NCBI GenBank assembly: GCA_030621805.1
Contig: JAUXGY010000074.1
Span: 1 to 7,906, forward strand
DNA: 7,906 nucleotides
Origin: Kiritimatiellales bacterium
GTDB taxonomy: Bacteria; Verrucomicrobiota; Kiritimatiellia; Kiritimatiellales; Pontiellaceae
Direction: 5' to 3'
The stretch's first letter is position 1; every line of letters begins with the position of its first letter. The notes beneath the pieces are model-generated. The model was not told the origin of the DNA. It searched no databases and saw nothing but the letters and a program-made list of their open reading frames with translations. Below, in pieces: positions 6,249-7,906 of this stretch. The position numbers were made by a program, and so were the translations under genes.

Positions 6249-6279
6249 TCCCCGATCCGGTACCGAGTCGAATCGGGGG
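6249..6279 (-). terminator. Hairpin terminator between convergent genes, best for the helicase gene
   Basis: CCCCGAT (6250-6256) pairs perfectly with ATCGGGG (6272-6278), with one more wobble pair outside and a 15-base loop that itself contains the palindrome CGGTACCG. Read on the minus strand the stem is followed by AATTTTC, a short U-tract expected of an intrinsic terminator for the helicase gene, which stops at 6296. Read on the plus strand it lies 30 bases after the sialidase stop, but the T-rich run comes only about 12 bases later, so termination in that direction would be weaker. Confidence 0.6.
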
Positions 6280-6295
6280 CAGGGCTTAACCTTTT

Positions 6296-7906
6296 CTAAC
6301 GCGAGCGCGGCGGGCGGCTACGGCTTCCGCCGGAACGGCGCGGGCCTCCACTTCCATGCGGACGGCGCCCGCCTTGAGAACCTCCACCGCCACTGGTGCG
6401 GTGGCGAGAATGCTTCTTACGCGGCGGTGCGGGTGGTAGCTCTTCGAGCAGTTCTTCAGGAGCCATGGTGCATTTGAGCTCCATGCCGAGCAGCTCCTCG
6501 ATCTTTGGTAGCTCGAATGATTCCATCTCGCAGGCAAAGGTGATCGACTTTCCGGTGGCCCCGGCGCGACCGGTGCGGCCAATGCGGTGGACATAGTCAT
6601 CGGGGTTTTCGGGAATGTTAAAGTTGACCACGTGGCTTACGCCATCAACGTGGATGCCACGGCCAGCAACATCGGTGGCGACCAGTACCTTGACCTTGCC
6701 CGCTTTAAAATCCTCTAGAATGCGCATGCGCTTCTTTTGCGTCACGGCACCGGAAAGCATTTCGCAATGGATGCTATAGCGCTCCAACTCATCAGCGAGC
6801 CGTTCGGTCTGGTCGCGGCGATTGGCGAAAATGATAATCCGGTCGGGATTATCGTTCTTGATGATGTTGTAGAGCAACGGGAACTTTTCCTTGTCGGTCA
6901 CGATAAAGACCTTCTGGTCGACCGTATCGACGGCAACCTGTTCGGGTTCGATGTCGATTCGCTCGGGATCGGTCATCCATGCTGCAGCCAGACGCATCAC
7001 CTCGTCAGAGAGGGTTGCGGAGAAGAGCACGGTCTGACGCTTTTCCTTTGGCGGGGTCTTGTAGATGATGCGGCGCACATCGGGGATGAAACCCATGTCG
7101 AGCATGCGGTCCGCCTCGTCGATCACCATGATTTCGGTAAAGCGCAGGTTGACAACGCCCTTGCTGGCAAAGTCGAGCAGTCGACCTGGCGTGGCGACAA
7201 CAATATCAACCATGTCGTCGAGCTGGCGCTCTTGCTTGTTATAGTCCATCCCGCCATAAAGCACTACGGTACGCAGTCCGGTAAACTGATTAAGGCCCTC
7301 GGAATCTTCCCCAATCTGCATAGCCAGTTCGCGCGTCGGTGCAATGATCAGTGCCCGAGGAGACCCCTCACCCTGCTTTTCCAAGGGTTTAGTGAGGCAG
7401 TGATTGATAATCGCGATCAGGAATGCAGCGGTCTTGCCGGTGCCGGTTTGTGCACGGCCCGCCATATCCTTGCCCTTAAGTGTGCCTGGAAGAATTTCAC
7501 CTTGAATCGGTGTGGCATACTGCCAGCCCAGCGCATGGATACTACGCATCAAACGAGGTTGCAGATCCAAATCATGGAAGCGAATCTTACCTTCTTCCGA
7601 AGCCACGGTGAACTCGGTAGGATCCCACGGCGTCTCTTCGGCACGGGGTTGGGGCGCCCTCTTGGGCAACGGTTTAAATTGGTTTTCCGGACGGGGCTCA
7701 CGCTTCCTTTCCGGGCGGGGCTCGCGGCTTCTTTTTTCGCGCGGCAGTTCGACCCCGGTCCGCTCCGCCTTGCGCTTGTGCAAACGGCGCTCATAGGCAA
7801 TACGGCGGTCTTCCTCTTCGGGACGAAATTCTTTCATCCGTGCCTGTTCCGCTTCGGTCAGAACCATGGGATCGGTTTGAGGCTTTGGCTTACGCCGCTG
7901 GCCTTG
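6296..7906 (-). CDS. rhlB: DEAD-box ATP-dependent RNA helicase, RhlB-like, N-terminus beyond the window
   Basis: Cytoplasmic ATP-dependent RNA-unwinding enzyme; E. coli RhlB works in the RNA degradosome. Numbering from ATG 7867: Q-motif with Q122 (YATPIQ), Walker A AQTGTGKT 139-146, PTRELA 177-182, GG 205-206, TPGR 226-229, DEAD 250-253, SAT 283-285, IIIFANRR 344-351, TDVAGRGIHV 398-407, and HRIGRTGRAG 427-436. All motifs are intact. RQLDDMVDI, PDRIIIFAN, QKKRMRIL and the LPKIEELLG segment after motif VI resemble RhlB more than DeaD or RhlE. The first 95 residues are rich in K, R, E and P, and the last 45 form a Gly/Arg/Ser/Pro tail, both probably disordered RNA-binding regions. No stop occurs between ATG 7867 and the window end (13 more codons, QGQRRKPKPQTDP), and that ATG has no Shine-Dalgarno, so the true start probably lies outside. 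Partner in a degradosome is inferred only. Confidence 0.94.
   Translation of the reverse strand, partial: QGQRRKPKPQTDPMVLTEAEQARMKEFRPEEEDRRIAYERRLHKRKAERTGVELPREKRSREPRPERKREPRPENQFKPLPKRAPQPRAEETPWDPTEFTVASEEGKIRFHDLDLQPRLMRSIHALGWQYATPIQGEILPGTLKGKDMAGRAQTGTGKTAAFLIAIINHCLTKPLEKQGEGSPRALIIAPTRELAMQIGEDSEGLNQFTGLRTVVLYGGMDYNKQERQLDDMVDIVVATPGRLLDFASKGVVNLRFTEIMVIDEADRMLDMGFIPDVRRIIYKTPPKEKRQTVLFSATLSDEVMRLAAAWMTDPERIDIEPEQVAVDTVDQKVFIVTDKEKFPLLYNIIKNDNPDRIIIFANRRDQTERLADELERYSIHCEMLSGAVTQKKRMRILEDFKAGKVKVLVATDVAGRGIHVDGVSHVVNFNIPENPDDYVHRIGRTGRAGATGKSITFACEMESFELPKIEELLGMELKCTMAPEELLEELPPAPPRKKHSRHRTSGGGGSQGGRRPHGSGGPRRSGGSRSRPPRSR
7684..7731 (-). repeat. Two imperfect 24-base tandem units inside the helicase N-terminal region
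   Basis: Units 7684-7707 and 7708-7731 match at 19 of 24 positions by eye. They are a whole number of codons and encode two copies of REPRPE (residues 48-53 and 56-61 counted from ATG 7867), in the basic, proline-rich extension of the helicase. Confidence 0.6.

Noticed and set aside
6193..6477. A 94-codon plus-strand frame after the sialidase
   Set aside because: It runs through the hairpin and then antisense to the Gly/Arg-rich helicase tail, which explains its openness and Gly/Ala-rich composition.
7865..7867. ATG 7867 as the true helicase start
   Set aside because: No Shine-Dalgarno precedes it and the frame continues to the window edge with the same basic, proline-containing character, so the gene is more likely truncated here.
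1..7906. CRISPR arrays, insertion sequences, phage genes, toxin-antitoxin or defence cassettes
   Set aside because: No regularly spaced repeats, terminal inverted repeats, transposase, integrase, nuclease-defence or small paired toxin genes were seen; every strong coding region is a known or chromosomal-type gene.

Overview
This is a 7.9 kb stretch of bacterial chromosome that carries mostly housekeeping genes, densely packed. There are two minus-strand transcription blocks with one plus-strand gene between them. The moderately GC-rich codon use, the secreted sialidase and the style of the proteins (RhlB-like helicase with a long basic extension, SH3b protein with a proline linker) suggest a Gram-negative, polymer-degrading bacterium. 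My best guess is the PVC group, perhaps Kiritimatiellota, but this rests on general resemblance and was not tested.

Region 1 (1-4586, minus strand, read right to left) looks like one operon: tatD, a secreted SH3b-repeat protein, comF, accD, a marC-family membrane protein gene and folC, which runs off the left edge. Gaps are 11-33 bases, and marC and folC overlap by an ATGA junction. accD-folC is a widespread bacterial gene pair (acetyl-CoA carboxylase beta subunit and folylpolyglutamate synthase); here marC sits between them. The products act in different processes (DNase/metal-dependent hydrolase, envelope, competence-like phosphoribosyltransferase, fatty-acid synthesis, folate), so the shared feature is co-transcription rather than one pathway.

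Region 2 (4587-4987) is a divergent intergenic region of about 400 bases. It holds a TATAAT box and a good ribosome-binding site for the plus-strand gene, and a weak promoter candidate for tatD. No RNA gene or mobile element is recognisable in it.

Region 3 (4988-6220, plus strand) is a single exported GH33-type exo-sialidase. It has five Asp-boxes and what looks like a complete catalytic set. No sialic-acid transport or catabolism genes lie beside it in the window.

Region 4 (6221-7906) holds a hairpin between convergent genes and a minus-strand RhlB-like DEAD-box RNA helicase. The helicase reading frame is still open at the right edge, so its N-terminus is missing.

I found no CRISPR array, phage, transposon, toxin-antitoxin or defence cassette, and no convincing undescribed multi-gene system. 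The points most worth following are the uncharacterised C-terminal domain of the SH3b protein, the divergent MarC homologue between accD and folC, and the isolated sialidase.
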